64,000 bases of DNA from CAWARU01 sp963784575. GTDB taxonomy: Bacteria; Pseudomonadota; Gammaproteobacteria; UBA6186; Azoamicaceae. This document shows positions 26,480 to 36,668 of the stretch, piece by piece. Location: the NCBI GenBank assembly GCA_963784575.1, contig CAWARU010000001.1:682001-746000 (forward strand), in the 5' to 3' direction. The notes under the pieces are model-generated. The model saw only the letters and a list, made by a program, of their open reading frames with translations. It ran no database searches and had not been told where the DNA came from. Position numbers and translations under genes: made by a program. Numbering within the stretch: the first letter of the stretch is position 1; every line of letters starts with the position of its first letter.

Positions 26480-28395
26480 TCAAGGATGCTTCATTGCAGG
26501 TTTTACTGCAGGGGGTTCTATAAATCCTCCAGGAGGATGAGGAGTACCATGAACTTTTTCATACTCCGCCCTCATTTCATTCCATTTATTTGCATCTTTA
26601 TAACTTGTAATTTGCTTCTCTTGCATTTGTATATAAACAGGATGTGCTTGCAATAACGCTGTATCATTCGGGCCAAAATTAATGGGAGTACCTGTGCCTA
26701 TTGCAGTCTGATATAATTTGATCAACATTTCTTTTCTAGTATCTATATCGGCCTGATCTGTCAGCGGCACTGCTGGATCTTTGAGTGTGAGTGGTAACGG
26801 CAAATTCTGAGTTTTATCAAATAAAATGGTGAGGCCTCGATCGGAAAGTGGGATTGAAAAGGAGAGCTTAACTTTGACAGCATCGCCTGGCTTGCCTTCT
26901 TTGGGAGGAATGGGTTCTGAGGTTTGAGTTATGGTATCCTCGCCGCCTGTTTCTGTTGGGATATGGATCGTAACGCTCATGCCATCATCGGATTTATCTG
27001 CGGTTACTTGGTGATAGAGTGAATCGCTTTTGCCAGTTTCTTTGCCGATGGATGTGGCAATATCATCATTCAGGGATTTAAATTTATTGGAGGTTATAGC
27101 TTGATTTTCATCACTGGTTAGGCTCATGATTTCTTTGTCAGAGCGGCTCGCGAGATTGAGTTGTACACTGGCAGCTGCCTTTCTGTATGTGAGGGTGACT
27201 GCGGTGACATTGGAGGGCACGCCATAGGTAGCGCTTTGGGCTGCGTAGGCGTCGTCGAGTCCCGTCGGACGGGCGGAGAGAGCGGCTTCTTCGGGAGCAA
27301 TTTCTTTGTGGAGAGCATCAAGTTGTTTTAGGAGCTCCCCAGACTGTGCCTTAAAATCTTTTGGTGTAATTTTAGCTTCCCAATATGCTTCTACTAATTC
27401 TTGAAGTTTTTTATCAATGCCTTTCTTAAAGAATGTGCCATCATAACGATCTTTATATTTATTTTTTTCGGTTTCATCAAGAGCATCAAAGGCAGCACGA
27501 ACCTGCCCACGTTTTGAAATAATATCGTGTATAATGAGTCTTGATTCCAGCTCTCCAATCTTTTCATTATATTTTACATAATGCCCTTGTATATAGCTTT
27601 CCATTTGCTCTATTTCTTGTATCTCTGTGTCCACATACCCACCACCCATAGACCAAACCAACAATTTTTTTGCCTTGATATCAGCAATTAATTTTGCGGC
27701 ATTATTGAGAGAATCTAAAGCATCATAATAAGAATCTTCCATTTCTCTCTTTATCTTAGGATTTGAGATTGCATCCCATCTTTCTTTAAGGCTAGATAAA
27801 TTTTTGAGGTTCGCAGCTTGTGTGATGTCGTCGTTTCGGGTACGAATCGCTATTACGTTTTGCATTGCCAACACTTGATCCCTTTCTCTGGCAATAAGCT
27901 CTCCTCCTGTTCGTTGTAATAACCCATCATTATACTTCTTAATATCACCTAACCAATTTACACGTCCCTGCGAACTTTCATCATAATTTCCATCCGAAAG
28001 TACCCTTAAGCTATTTAGATTTGAGTTCATTGAATCCCGCATTTCCTTTGCATCCATTTCTAAATAGTAAAAAAGATAAGGGTTTGCAGCTTTGAATTTG
28101 TTCTGAGCATCTAGGACACGATGAATATTTAGTTCATAATTTGCTTCACACTCTATCTTTGCCAACTCAAGTAAAATCAGATCATTTTCTGGTATTGATC
28201 CTTCTTCTCTAGCCGAGAAATAGCTGAACTTAATCTAGAAAAAACAGTTTCGATTCCAGCATCTTCTTGTTCCGCAATGTATCGATGGAACTCACTTCTG
28301 CGATCTTTATTTATTTCAGTTAACTGTTTATTTAGATCAATTAATGATTTCTTTAAATCATCAAGTCTTTTTTTATCTGCAAATTTTGTTGACAT
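26480..28395 (-). pseudogene. Helical effector-like protein with shared C-terminal domain (frameshifted)
   Basis: Two frames form one gene of about 633 residues. The first (28177-28395, 72 residues) starts MSTKFADKKRLDDLKKSLID and is a coiled coil ending DQYQKMI; one base over the sequence continues DLILLELAKIECEANYELNI into the 561-residue frame, so a single indel near 28165-28190 is likely. The N-terminal two-thirds is helical and charged with no membrane segment or signal peptide. The C-terminal 150 residues (VKVKLSFSIPLSDRGLTILF ... INFGPNDTALLQAHPVYIQM) resemble the C-terminus of the next-but-one gene (29.2 kb) and of the macrodomain protein. It ends in a Pro-rich tail (HPPGGFIEPPAVKP). 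I do not recognise a family; a secreted effector is a plausible guess. Confidence 0.6.
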
Positions 28396-28547
28396 ACACG
28401 CAGTCCTATTTTCTTACCATGACAAATCAAAATAATCTTAAAAATATAGACAAACTATTTAGGAATTCATTCACTAGAGATTGAAAATATGTATTTGCAT
28501 ATAATAATTTTCTAAATAATTATTAATAGTCAAAGAAAAATAAACTA

Positions 28548-29183
28548 TTAATTAGACTGATGCTTTTTTGATCCATGGTTTGGGTTTACTTCATTCGATT
28601 CGATTTTATCATGACTTTTTAATTCATGCTTTTTGCCGTTGAACCAGTAAGAAAATGTCAACCATTTAGGGAATTTTGACACAGAAACTGAAGGATTTGG
28701 TGTTATAGAAGAATCATTAATTTTCGGTTTTAATTCTTTAACTTGCATGATATTTTTGGTTTGTTTGTTCTGTATGGATTTTTGAAGTTGACTATTCGAA
28801 AATTGCGGGAATATCCTTGAAGAACCGGGTTTTGTTGTAGGAATTTCATGTTTTGATGCGGATAGGATCTCATCGATTTGACCTATCATTTGCGCAAGAG
28901 AGTTACTCTTTAAAAAAGCATCGAAGCTGATTAATCCATTCTTTGGATTATTTCTTTTCTTTTCACCATTCTTTATCCCACTCATTACATTATTGTTTAC
29001 ACTGTTTTCAGAACTCTCTACAGACATAGCTATTTCTGTCTTATCAACCCCCGCCCTCTTCGCCTCCAACACCTTCATTCTAAGCACAGTAAAAATTCCA
29101 AGATAACCCGGTTGTTCGCTATCGGGATAAGTATCATGGAGATATTTTACTAATTCACTAATTTTGACCTTCTTCAGCGGCAT
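28548..29183 (-). CDS. Hypothetical protein of the infA-clpA island
   Basis: About 211 residues from the ATG at 29183 (MPLKKVKISELVKYLHDTYP), preferred over a TTG at 29201 because AAAAGGG lies just upstream. The first 60 residues look folded (GYLGIFTVLRMKVLEAKRAG then VDKTEIAMSVESSENSVNN). The rest is rich in Ser, Asn and Lys with no clear repeats and looks disordered, ending in a basic tail. No signal peptide, no membrane segment, no recognised motif. It lies between two genes that share a C-terminal domain with each other, all on the minus strand, and is probably in the same transcript. Confidence 0.6.
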   Translation of the reverse strand: MPLKKVKISELVKYLHDTYPDSEQPGYLGIFTVLRMKVLEAKRAGVDKTEIAMSVESSENSVNNNVMSGIKNGEKKRNNPKNGLISFDAFLKSNSLAQMIGQIDEILSASKHEIPTTKPGSSRIFPQFSNSQLQKSIQNKQTKNIMQVKELKPKINDSSITPNPSVSVSKFPKWLTFSYWFNGKKHELKSHDKIESNEVNPNHGSKKHQSN

Positions 29184-29211
29184 GGGGTAACCCTTTTGCA
29201 ATCCTTATCCA

Positions 29212-30665
29212 TCATCCCCGTTTTCCTCCACGAAATTGAATAGTAGAGCTTGGATCAGGATTGGGAGGGGGAACGGGAGATGGCGTGAATCCAGGCGGGA
29301 ATTGAAAATTGATATCCCCAAGCTTAAAATCGCCTTTTGAAGTCTTATCTTCTGCATACTTCTTAAAGGCTTGATCGAAAGCATCACCAAATTTTACTCG
29401 AGCTTGGAGCATTGCACTAAAGCGAGGATCGGCACTCAGCAGTTTTTGGTCTTCATTATCAAAAAATACAATTGCTTTATTGGCTATTATGGAGGCCTGC
29501 CAGATTCTAAAGAGAAGTGCAGGATCGTTGCAGGGTTTTGGCATTCGGAGAGGCACGACATTTTTATTAGAAATTATTGTGAATAGAAGCGCTTCATCTG
29601 AAGGGGGAGAGGTAATTGAGATGTGGACTTCTCCAACCTTTTGTGCAGGATCAGAAGATATGAATTTTCTGTTTATCACCATATTATCTTTTTTAAAGGT
29701 AACTTCATCTTCGGTATCAGATTTTTTTTCAAAATGAGCGTCAGCGTAGGCTTTTGGATTACTTTTTGACAGAGTTTGTAATTGAGTTTTCGTTTCATCA
29801 CGCATTTTTTGGTATTGATCTATGGTGACTTCTTTACTGCCCAGAAGCGGCAGACTCACTTTAAGTGCTTCTTGCATGAAATAGCGGGTTCGCTGTTGGT
29901 TATAGTTTGACAGGAGCTCAGGAGATTCTGAGTGTTTTGGGGAATCCAGGGGTTTTAGCGGGCACAGGTGGTGTGCGAGTAATTGAAAGTTGGGTTTCCG
30001 TTTCATCTTGTTCTTCTTTTTCTTCTTGTTCCTCTTCATCTTGTTCCTCCTGTTCTTCTCGTTTTTCTCGTTCCTTTTGGATCCTCAAGTTTTGGTGCTC
30101 CAGTCACCGTAAGTTTGGTTGGTGCTGGCATTTCCTCTTCAAAATCAAATTCATCATCAGGTGGTGGTGGCGGCACATCATCATCTTCAAGTGGAGGGGG
30201 TGGCGGTTCATCATCTGCTAATTGTTCATCATCTGCCAATTCAAGAGCTGCTAAATCTTCTAATTTTATTTTAGCTTCCTCAAACATTGTTCTAAGTTCC
30301 TGACATGCTTTTAAAGCTTTGTTCAAAATGTCTTTAGTCAATTTAGCTTCATCTCTCAGTTCTTTTCCCTTAGGATAAATTAAAGCATCATTATCTAAAT
30401 ACGCGAGTTTGAATTTCATAAAATCATCTGTCAGCTCCTCTAATTCTTTTATTTTCTGGTTCAACTCATCCGCAAGTGTTTTCCCAAATTCTGCTTCTAG
30501 CTTTGCTCTAATTTGTGCATTTTCTTTTAATGACTTGGCCATAACCGCCAAAGCATCCAGATGATCCGACAAGAGTCTGAACCACTCATCTGAGAGCGTG
30601 TATTGTTCTCGGGGTGATATTGATGGTGGTTTAGAACTCACTTTAAAATCCTCACTAATCCTCAA
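29212..30665 (-). pseudogene. Proline-rich, coiled-coil effector-like protein (two compensating frameshifts)
   Basis: Two frames that overlap by four bases look like separate genes, but a third frame between them is far more protein-like. After PAPTKLTVTGAPKLE (30036-30665 frame), the third frame reads IQKEREKREEQEEQDEEEQE and QLSITRTPPVPAKTPGFPKT, then rejoins the second frame at PELLSNYNQQRTRYFMQEAL. Two indels (near 30080 and 29925) would give one protein of about 484 residues: N-terminal helical region, polyproline tract (DDEPPPPPLEDDDVPPPPPD), acidic coiled coil, and a C-terminal domain similar to those of the 26.5-kb and macrodomain genes. Polyproline segments of this kind bind EVH1, SH3 or profilin-type domains, so an actin-related host target is possible but unproven. 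Confidence 0.6.
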
Positions 30666-30867
30666 TATTTCTCATGAATTAGAATATTTACTTCATTTTA
30701 ATTAGACCTTAAACCTTATATTGAGTTCTTCATTGATATTGCACTAAAAAGCACAATAAATCAAAAAATAGAAACAAACATAAAATGAAAAATATAAATA
30801 TTCCAAAAATCTTAAGTACATAAATCTTTAAAATCTTAAAATACTTATTTAATTTATGAAATTCTAA

Positions 30868-33142
30868 TTATTTCTCTTGCACAGCGGACGCTATCTCCAC
30901 TTTCAATTCCTCATCCTCTACGGTGACATGCACGCGTCCACCCACTTCCGCCAAACTTCCAAACAACAATTCACTGGCGAGCGGTTTCTTGAGCTTATCT
31001 TTTACTAACCGAGCCATGGGCCTTGCACCCATCTGGCGATCGTATCCATGAGAGGCAAGCCAAGCCCGCGCTATCTTATCTACATCAAGTGCCACATGTT
31101 TTTCTGTCAGGCGATTTTGCAACTCTGTAATGAGCTTTTCAACAATTAAATCAATCGCTTCAGGCATAAGCGGCTTGAATTGAATGATGGCATCCAAACG
31201 ATTACGGAATTCAGGTGAAAATTTCTTTTTAATAATGCTTAAACCGTCAGTGCTGTGATCTTGTTCGGTAAATCCAATGGAAGCGCGGATCATATCTTCT
31301 GCACCGGCATTGGTTGTCATCACTAAAATGACATGGCGGAAATCGGTTTTGCGTCCATTGGTGTCAGTTAAGGTCCCATGATCCATGACTTGCAATAATA
31401 AGTTATAAACATCAGGATGGGCTTTTTCAATTTCATCCAGCAACAACACAGAATGCGGATGTTTATTCACAGCATCGGTGAACAATCCACCTTGTTCATA
31501 ACCTACATATCCAGGCGGTGCGCCAATCAACCGAGACACCGTATGGCTTTCCATATATTCTGACATGTCGAAGCGAATCAACTCAATCCCTAATAATGCT
31601 TGCTAATTGCCGTGTAACTTCAGTCTTACCAACACCCGTTGGGCCTGCAAATAAGAAACAACCTACAGGGCTTTCTGGATCACGATAATCCCGATCGCCC
31701 CATTTTGATCGCATCTGATACAGCGTTTCAACCGCTTCATCTTGTCCAAATATCAACAAGTTTCAGATCGCGCTCTAAATTCTTTAATGCTGTCTTTATC
31801 CGAAGCAGAAACTGATTTTTCGGGTACGCTGGCAATTTTTGCCACAATTCTTTCAATGTCACTGATACACCAATCAATTTTTTACGTTTATTGCGGCGGT
31901 ATTAAGCGTTGAAATGCTCCTGCTTCATCCACCACATCAATGGCTTTATCCGGCAAAAATCGATCAGAAATATAACGTTCTGACATTTCAGCAGCAGCCG
32001 TAAGTGCTGCAAACGAATAACGAACACGATGATGCTGTTCAAAGCGATCTTGAAGACCCTTTAAAATATTAACGTTTCTTCCACTGAAGGTTCTTTAACA
32101 TCAATTTTCTGAAAGCGACGCGCCAATGCACGATCTTTTTCAAAAATGCCTCGATATTCTTGGATAGGTTGTGGATCCAATGCATTTAAGCTCGCCAGAG
32201 GCCAACAATGGTTTAATCAGATTGGAGGCATCCATCACACCGCCAGATGCAGCACCTGCCCCAATAATGGTATGAATTTCATCGATGAATAAAATGGCGC
32301 CTGGTTCTCGCTTTAATTGTTGTAATAAAGCTTTAAAACGTTTTTCAAAATCACCACGATATTTTGTTCCTGCCAATAAGTGAACCCAAATCTAATGCAT
32401 AAATAGTACTATTTTTAATCGCATCCGGCACTTTTCCTTCAACACCAATTTTGCTAAGCCTTCTACAATGGCCGTTTTACCAACGCCAGCTTCCCCCACA
32501 AACAAAGGATTATTTTTGCGGCGTCGGCAAAGAATTTGTATGGTTCTTTGAATTTCATCCTCTCTGACCCACCAAAGGATCTATTTTACCCAATTTCGCT
32601 TGATGATTTAAATTAATCGCATAACTTTCTAAGCGGAGCTTCGAATGGTTGAATCTTGCGATAAATCGTCTTCCTGTGAATGAGAGTAAATCAGGTTCTT
32701 CATGTTCGTCGATTCCATGTCACGCCATGTGAGATGTAATTCATAACATCTAAGCGAGTACATTTTCTTTCTTTAAAAAATAAACAGCTTGGCTTTCTTG
32801 TTCACTAAAAATAGCTGCAATACATTAGCACCCGTTACTTCTTCTTTCCTGCAGATTGCACATGGAAAACGGCTCGTTGCAATACTCGTTGAAACCCTAA
32901 TGTGGGTTGTGTTTCTCGATGCGGCTCATTGGGTGGAATTAAAGGGGTAGTTTCATCCACAAAATTTGCCAATTCAATTCGTAATTGTTCAATGTTTGCA
33001 TGGCAGGCATGCAATACTTCAAGAGCTGAAAGATTATCCAATAATGCGAGTAAGAGATGCTCCACCGTCATAAATTCATGACGTTTTCTCTCGCTTCTTT
33101 AAAAGCGAGATTCAGTGTCAACTCGAGTTCCTTACTCAACAT
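30868..33142 (-). pseudogene. clpA: ATP-dependent Clp protease ATP-binding subunit ClpA, with many frameshifts
   Basis: ClpA is the AAA+ unfoldase of ClpAP. Reading across all frames gives an almost complete protein: start MLSKELELTLNLAFKEARE, EFMTVEHLLLALL (N-domain), FQRVLQRAVFHVQSAGKK, NNPLFVGEAGVGKTAIVEGL (first Walker A), AGTKYRGDFEKRFKALLQQL, ILFIDEIHTIIGAGAASGG (Walker B), LFAGPTGVGKTEVTRQLA (second Walker A), RFDMSEYMESHTVSRLIGAP and an intact C-terminus. More than ten one- or two-base insertions and deletions lie between 31582 and 33142, several in short homopolymers, yet the residues remain conserved. A decaying gene would also show substitutions, so local consensus error is the likelier explanation. 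Downstream of clpS, as usual. Confidence 0.9.
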
Positions 33143-33193
33143 ACTACTCCACTCCTTACTTACTAAAACTTGGAAACGATAGACCGAAAGTTT

Positions 33194-33541
33194 CTAGGTC
33201 TCCTCCATGCTGCACATCAAAGGGTGCTGATTCCTTCTAGAATATTCATTCACCTGTACTACTTTAGTTTCCGCTATGTCACGAGTATATAAACCACAAA
33301 TTCCTGGCGAGAATTGTGGACCTGCAACATAATTTGCGTTGCCATTTCCTTATTCATAAAAAAAAATCGAATCAATACCTCAACCACAAACTCCATTGGG
33401 GTATAATCATCATTCAAAAGGTACACCGTATATAGATTTGGGTTTTGAGTTTTTACCCGTTCTGGTTCCAAAACCAAAGCGTGGCTTGGATGGTTACCTT
33501 TTTTCTGCCCATATTGGAATAGTAGTCGCAAGATTACTCAT
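33194..33541 (-). pseudogene. clpS: ATP-dependent Clp protease adaptor ClpS (frameshifted)
   Basis: ClpS delivers N-degron substrates to ClpAP. The central part is unmistakable: LYTVYLLNDDYTPMEFVVEV then FFMNKEMATQIMLQVHNS. The annotated frame then goes wrong, but one base over it continues GICGIYTRDIAETKVVQVNE and ends CSMEET, the normal ClpS C-terminus. A second indel near 33500 separates the ATG at 33541 (MSNLATTIPI) from the body. Correcting both gives a protein of about 115 residues, the usual size. The gene is 51 bp upstream of clpA on the same strand, the standard clpS-clpA operon. Confidence 0.9.
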
Positions 33542-33909
33542 TACTGCCTCATTCTGGCTAAAGTATTTATACTATCTAACTCCTTTGACATGACCTATCC
33601 TAACTTTGTTCAAAAGTTAATCATTAATTCTATAAAAATTTATTAAAAATTTTTTTCATTAATAAATAATACAATTATTTTAAATTTTGTTTATAAGCTC
33701 TTGACTTTGAATATAAAATTTAGTACCAATAATAAACGTGAATATACTTACTATAAAGATTAATGGTAGGTCGTTTGTTTGGGTCATCAATTTGCTGCCA
33801 GATGGGTGTTAATTTATTTCGAAGCAGGTGAAGAAGGTGACATGCAGGAAAATTGGGTAAAACCCAGTGGGTAATAGCGGAAGTAATGAAGTAATGGGGA
33901 ATATATTTT
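33542..33909. other. Divergent intergenic region between clpS and the first cold-shock gene
   Basis: Strongly AT-rich (33600-33720), then a 200-bp stretch that is probably the 5' untranslated leader of the cold-shock gene. It contains a small hairpin-forming TTGGGTAAAACCCA (33854-33867). Long leaders are usual for csp genes and act as temperature-responsive elements. No convincing gene is visible. Confidence 0.4.
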
Positions 33910-34143
33910 ATGGCGACAGGATCAGTCAAATGGTTTAATAATCAAAAAGGCTTCGGTTTTATTTGTTCAGAAGATGGAGGTGAAGATATCTTTGCGCACT
34001 TCTCAGCCATTGCTATGGATGGATATAAAAGTCTCAAAGCGGGTCAAAAGGTCCGTTTTGAAATAAATGATGGCCCAAAAGGCAAACATGCCATAAATAT
34101 TCAGGCCGAAGAAGAATCAGCAGTTGATATAGAAACAGCCTAA
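33910..34143 (+). CDS. Cold-shock-domain protein (CspA/CspD family), first copy
   Basis: A 77-residue OB-fold protein binding single-stranded RNA and DNA. RNP1 (KGFGFI) and RNP2 (DIFAHF) are present; TGSVKWFNNQKGFGFICSED is typical. The C-terminus beyond the fold (QAEEESAVDIETA) is acidic. Ribosome-binding site GGGGAA. Its place between clpS and icd parallels cspD of E. coli, which lies next to clpS, so a CspD-type role (stationary phase) is possible, but the sequence is equally CspA-like. A second close paralogue follows 565 bp downstream. Confidence 0.93.
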   Translation: MATGSVKWFNNQKGFGFICSEDGGEDIFAHFSAIAMDGYKSLKAGQKVRFEINDGPKGKHAINIQAEEESAVDIETA

Positions 34144-34708
34144 AGGACATTTTTACTAAAAACATAACATTTAAATATAGATAAGAATAGATTGAACTTA
34201 TCTAGCGAGTCTCATTTACTGAATCTATTCTGCTGCATCTATCTATTAAAACGTATCTCTGTATCTATTGAACTAAATCTAGGGTTTACCCTAAGTTTTT
34301 TAAATCTAAATACACAAATAAAATTTTAATAGGGAAAATACTAGCGAAATTAACTAAATTAAGAATCGGATTAGGGAAATATTGTAATTTCTAGGTATGT
34401 ACTTGATTACAATCATGGTTTTTATGTGGTTACATATGGTTTTACCAGTGAAATAATTTTCGGAATTTGTTTTTTATTATTTCCTTAGACTTGCAATAAA
34501 AATAAGAGAAAATTATCATCATCATGTATGTTTATATGTTTTTATATTTGTACAAGTGTAGATGTCTCCACTCGATGGACTCAATGGAAAGGTTTATAAG
34601 GGATTGTAAATTGTTATAAGCAAAAAGAATGTAATCATGATTTTTCATAAGCTGTATAATGTTGTGATGATATTGTTGTAATGTTGTTCAGTTAAAAAGG
34701 AAGCAAGT
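34144..34708. other. Long intergenic region between the two cold-shock genes
   Basis: 565 bp, AT-rich, no gene seen. It is a plausible promoter plus long structured leader for the second cold-shock gene. ATGTCTCCACTCGATGGACT near 34561 is a short GC-richer stretch that could be part of a conserved leader element. Confidence 0.4.
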
Positions 34709-34954
34709 ATGGCAATAGGCACGGTAAAATGGTTTAACAACCAAAAGGGTTTTGGTTTTATCTGTCCAGAAGAAGGTGGAGAGGATATCTTTGCGCACTT
34801 CTCATCTATCGTAATGGATGGATATAAGAGCCTCAAAGCGGGCCAAAAAGTTTGTTTTGAACTTAATGATGGGCCTAAGGGAAAGCATGCTATGAATATT
34901 AGAGGGTTTGAAGCTGAACCAAATATTAATATAGAAAATGCCGAAATCATATAG
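34709..34954 (+). CDS. Cold-shock-domain protein (CspA/CspD family), second copy
   Basis: 81 residues, strongly similar to the first copy throughout the fold (IGTVKWFNNQKGFGFICPEE, DIFAHFSSIVMDGYKSLKAG) with RNP1 and RNP2 intact. The acidic C-terminal tail differs (FEAEPNINIENAEII), suggesting a tandem duplication followed by divergence at the 3' end. Ribosome-binding site AAGGAAG. It converges on icd, with a palindromic repeat in between. Confidence 0.93.
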   Translation: MAIGTVKWFNNQKGFGFICPEEGGEDIFAHFSSIVMDGYKSLKAGQKVCFELNDGPKGKHAMNIRGFEAEPNINIENAEII

Positions 34955-35027
34955 AACAATATCAAAAAGTAATCCGATTAACCGAGAATAACTGTTCAGA
35001 GTGACTGTTCAAGGTTTCCTGCTAGAA

Positions 35028-35143
35028 TGTAGACAAAACGGGAAGAGTTCGAGGCAATCTCGCGTTTAAAAATTTAACAAAAAAGCGGAGTTTACAAATA
35101 GTAAATGAGCAATTTTTGTTAAATTGTTAACGCGAGAATTGCC
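35028..35143. repeat. Dispersed palindromic repeat, copy 2
   Basis: GTAGACAAAACGGGAAGAG leads into GGCAATCTCGCGTTTAAA ... GTTAACGCGAGAATTGCC. It is the reverse-oriented counterpart of 19563-19676. Here too it lies between convergent genes (csp and icd). Confidence 0.85.
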
Positions 35144-35190
35144 CGAAGATAGGCGTGCAAGGGGCAATGCCATACGGTTGTGCCATACGG

Positions 35191-36448
35191 TTATTCCATA
35201 TTTTTGATCATTGCTTCCCCAAATCCAGAGCAACTGACTTCTTTCGCGCCTTGCATTAAGCGCCAAAGTCGTAAGTGACTGTTTTATGTAATTGCTCCCT
35301 CCATTCCTTGAATAATTTTATCTGCGGCTTCATGCCAACCCATATGACGTAGCATCATTTCTGCGGATAATATTAAAGAACCCGGATTGACCTTATCCTG
35401 ACCTGCATATTTAGGTGCCGTACCATGGGTTGCTTCAAACATTGCCACGGTATCGCTTAAATTTGCGCCTGGTGCAATACCAATACCACCCACCTGAGCT
35501 GCCAATGCATCTGAAATATAATCGCCATTCAAATTTAAGGTTGCAATAACACTATATTCAGCCGGACGTAAGAGAATTTGTTGGAGAAAAGCATCTGCAA
35601 TCACATCTTTAATGATGATATCTTTGCCCGTTTTAGGATTTTTGACTACGTGCCAAGGACCACCATCCAGTGATTTTGCACCAAAATCTGTGCGTGCTAC
35701 TTCATAGCCCCAATCACGAAAAGCGCCTTCAGTATATTTCATGATATTGCCTTTGTGCACTAACGTAACAGAATCACGTTCATGATCAATGGCATATTGT
35801 ATAGCGCGTTTCACTAAACGTGAGGTTCCTTCTTTTGAGACTGGTTTAATGCCTATACCGCAATCCTCTGGAAAACGTATTTTTTTAACTTTCATTTCTG
35901 TTTGTAAAAAATGAATGACTTTTTTGGCATCAGCACTGTCGCCCGCCCATTCAATACCTGCATAAATATCTTCAGAATTTTCCCGGAAAATCACCATATT
36001 AGTATGCCATGGTTCACGTAATGGACTAGGTACGCCATTAAAATAGCGCACAGGACGCAAACAAACATAGAGATCTAGTTCTTGGCGTAAAGTAACATTA
36101 AGTGAGCGTATACCTCCACCTACTGGCGTTGTTAGCGGCCCTTTAATGGACACGACAAATTCGCGTAACAGCTTCTATTGTTTCATTTGGTAGCCAGGCA
36201 TCGTTACCATAAATCTTGGTTGCCTTTTCTCCTGCATAAATCTCCATCCAATGAATACGCCGTTTATCGCCATAAGCTTTGCTCACAGCAGCATCAATGA
36301 CTTTTTTCATGACAGGCGTAATATCAATGCCAGTGCCATCTCCCTCGATATAAGGAATAATAGGCTGATCTGGGACGTTTAAGGAACTGTCACTCCCTGC
36401 CGTGATTTTTTGACCTTGTTTTGGTACAGTAATTTTCTGATATGCCAT
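35191..36448 (-). pseudogene. icd: NADP-dependent isocitrate dehydrogenase (three indels)
   Basis: Converts isocitrate to 2-oxoglutarate in the TCA cycle. N-terminal part: IPYIEGDGTGIDITPVMKKV. A one-base insertion near 36169 splits the gene; without it ETIEAVREFVVSIKGPLTTP is restored, leading to the active-site GGGIRSLNVTLRQELDLYVC with the Ser that AceK phosphorylates in E. coli. The substrate and NADP regions follow (GNIMKYTEGAFRDWGYEVAR, MFEATHGTAPKYAGQDKVNP). Near the 3' end two more indels separate MEGAI from the expected tail HKTVTYDF, RLMQGAKEVSCSGFGEAMIK and NME, ending at 35191. The corrected length is about 419 residues, as in E. coli. Conserved residues throughout argue for consensus errors. 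Confidence 0.9.
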
Positions 36449-36668
36449 ATAATGTCCTCAATTTTGGTAATACCCTATTTTTGCTAAAGGCCCAATATGT
36501 TCCCAATGTTAGGTGCTGCCTGAAAATTTGACTTTGAGAACCTGGGACCGTTAAACGAGTATATCAAAAAATATCCTATGCTTTAAAATGGGTTTCATAA
36601 AATGGATGCCATTAGATTAAAGAGATTAGGCAGTTTGGAAAGAGTAAAGAAAGAGTAGTTGAGAAAAA

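Noticed and set aside
29983..30303. Plus-strand frame rich in Ser/Gly opposite the proline-rich gene
   Set aside because: It is the antisense of a low-complexity Pro/Asp/Glu region, has no ribosome-binding site and no independent features.
34645..34965. Minus-strand frame opposite the second cold-shock gene, and 33720-33929 opposite the first leader
   Set aside because: Both are shadows of the cold-shock gene and its leader without start signals or recognisable protein features.
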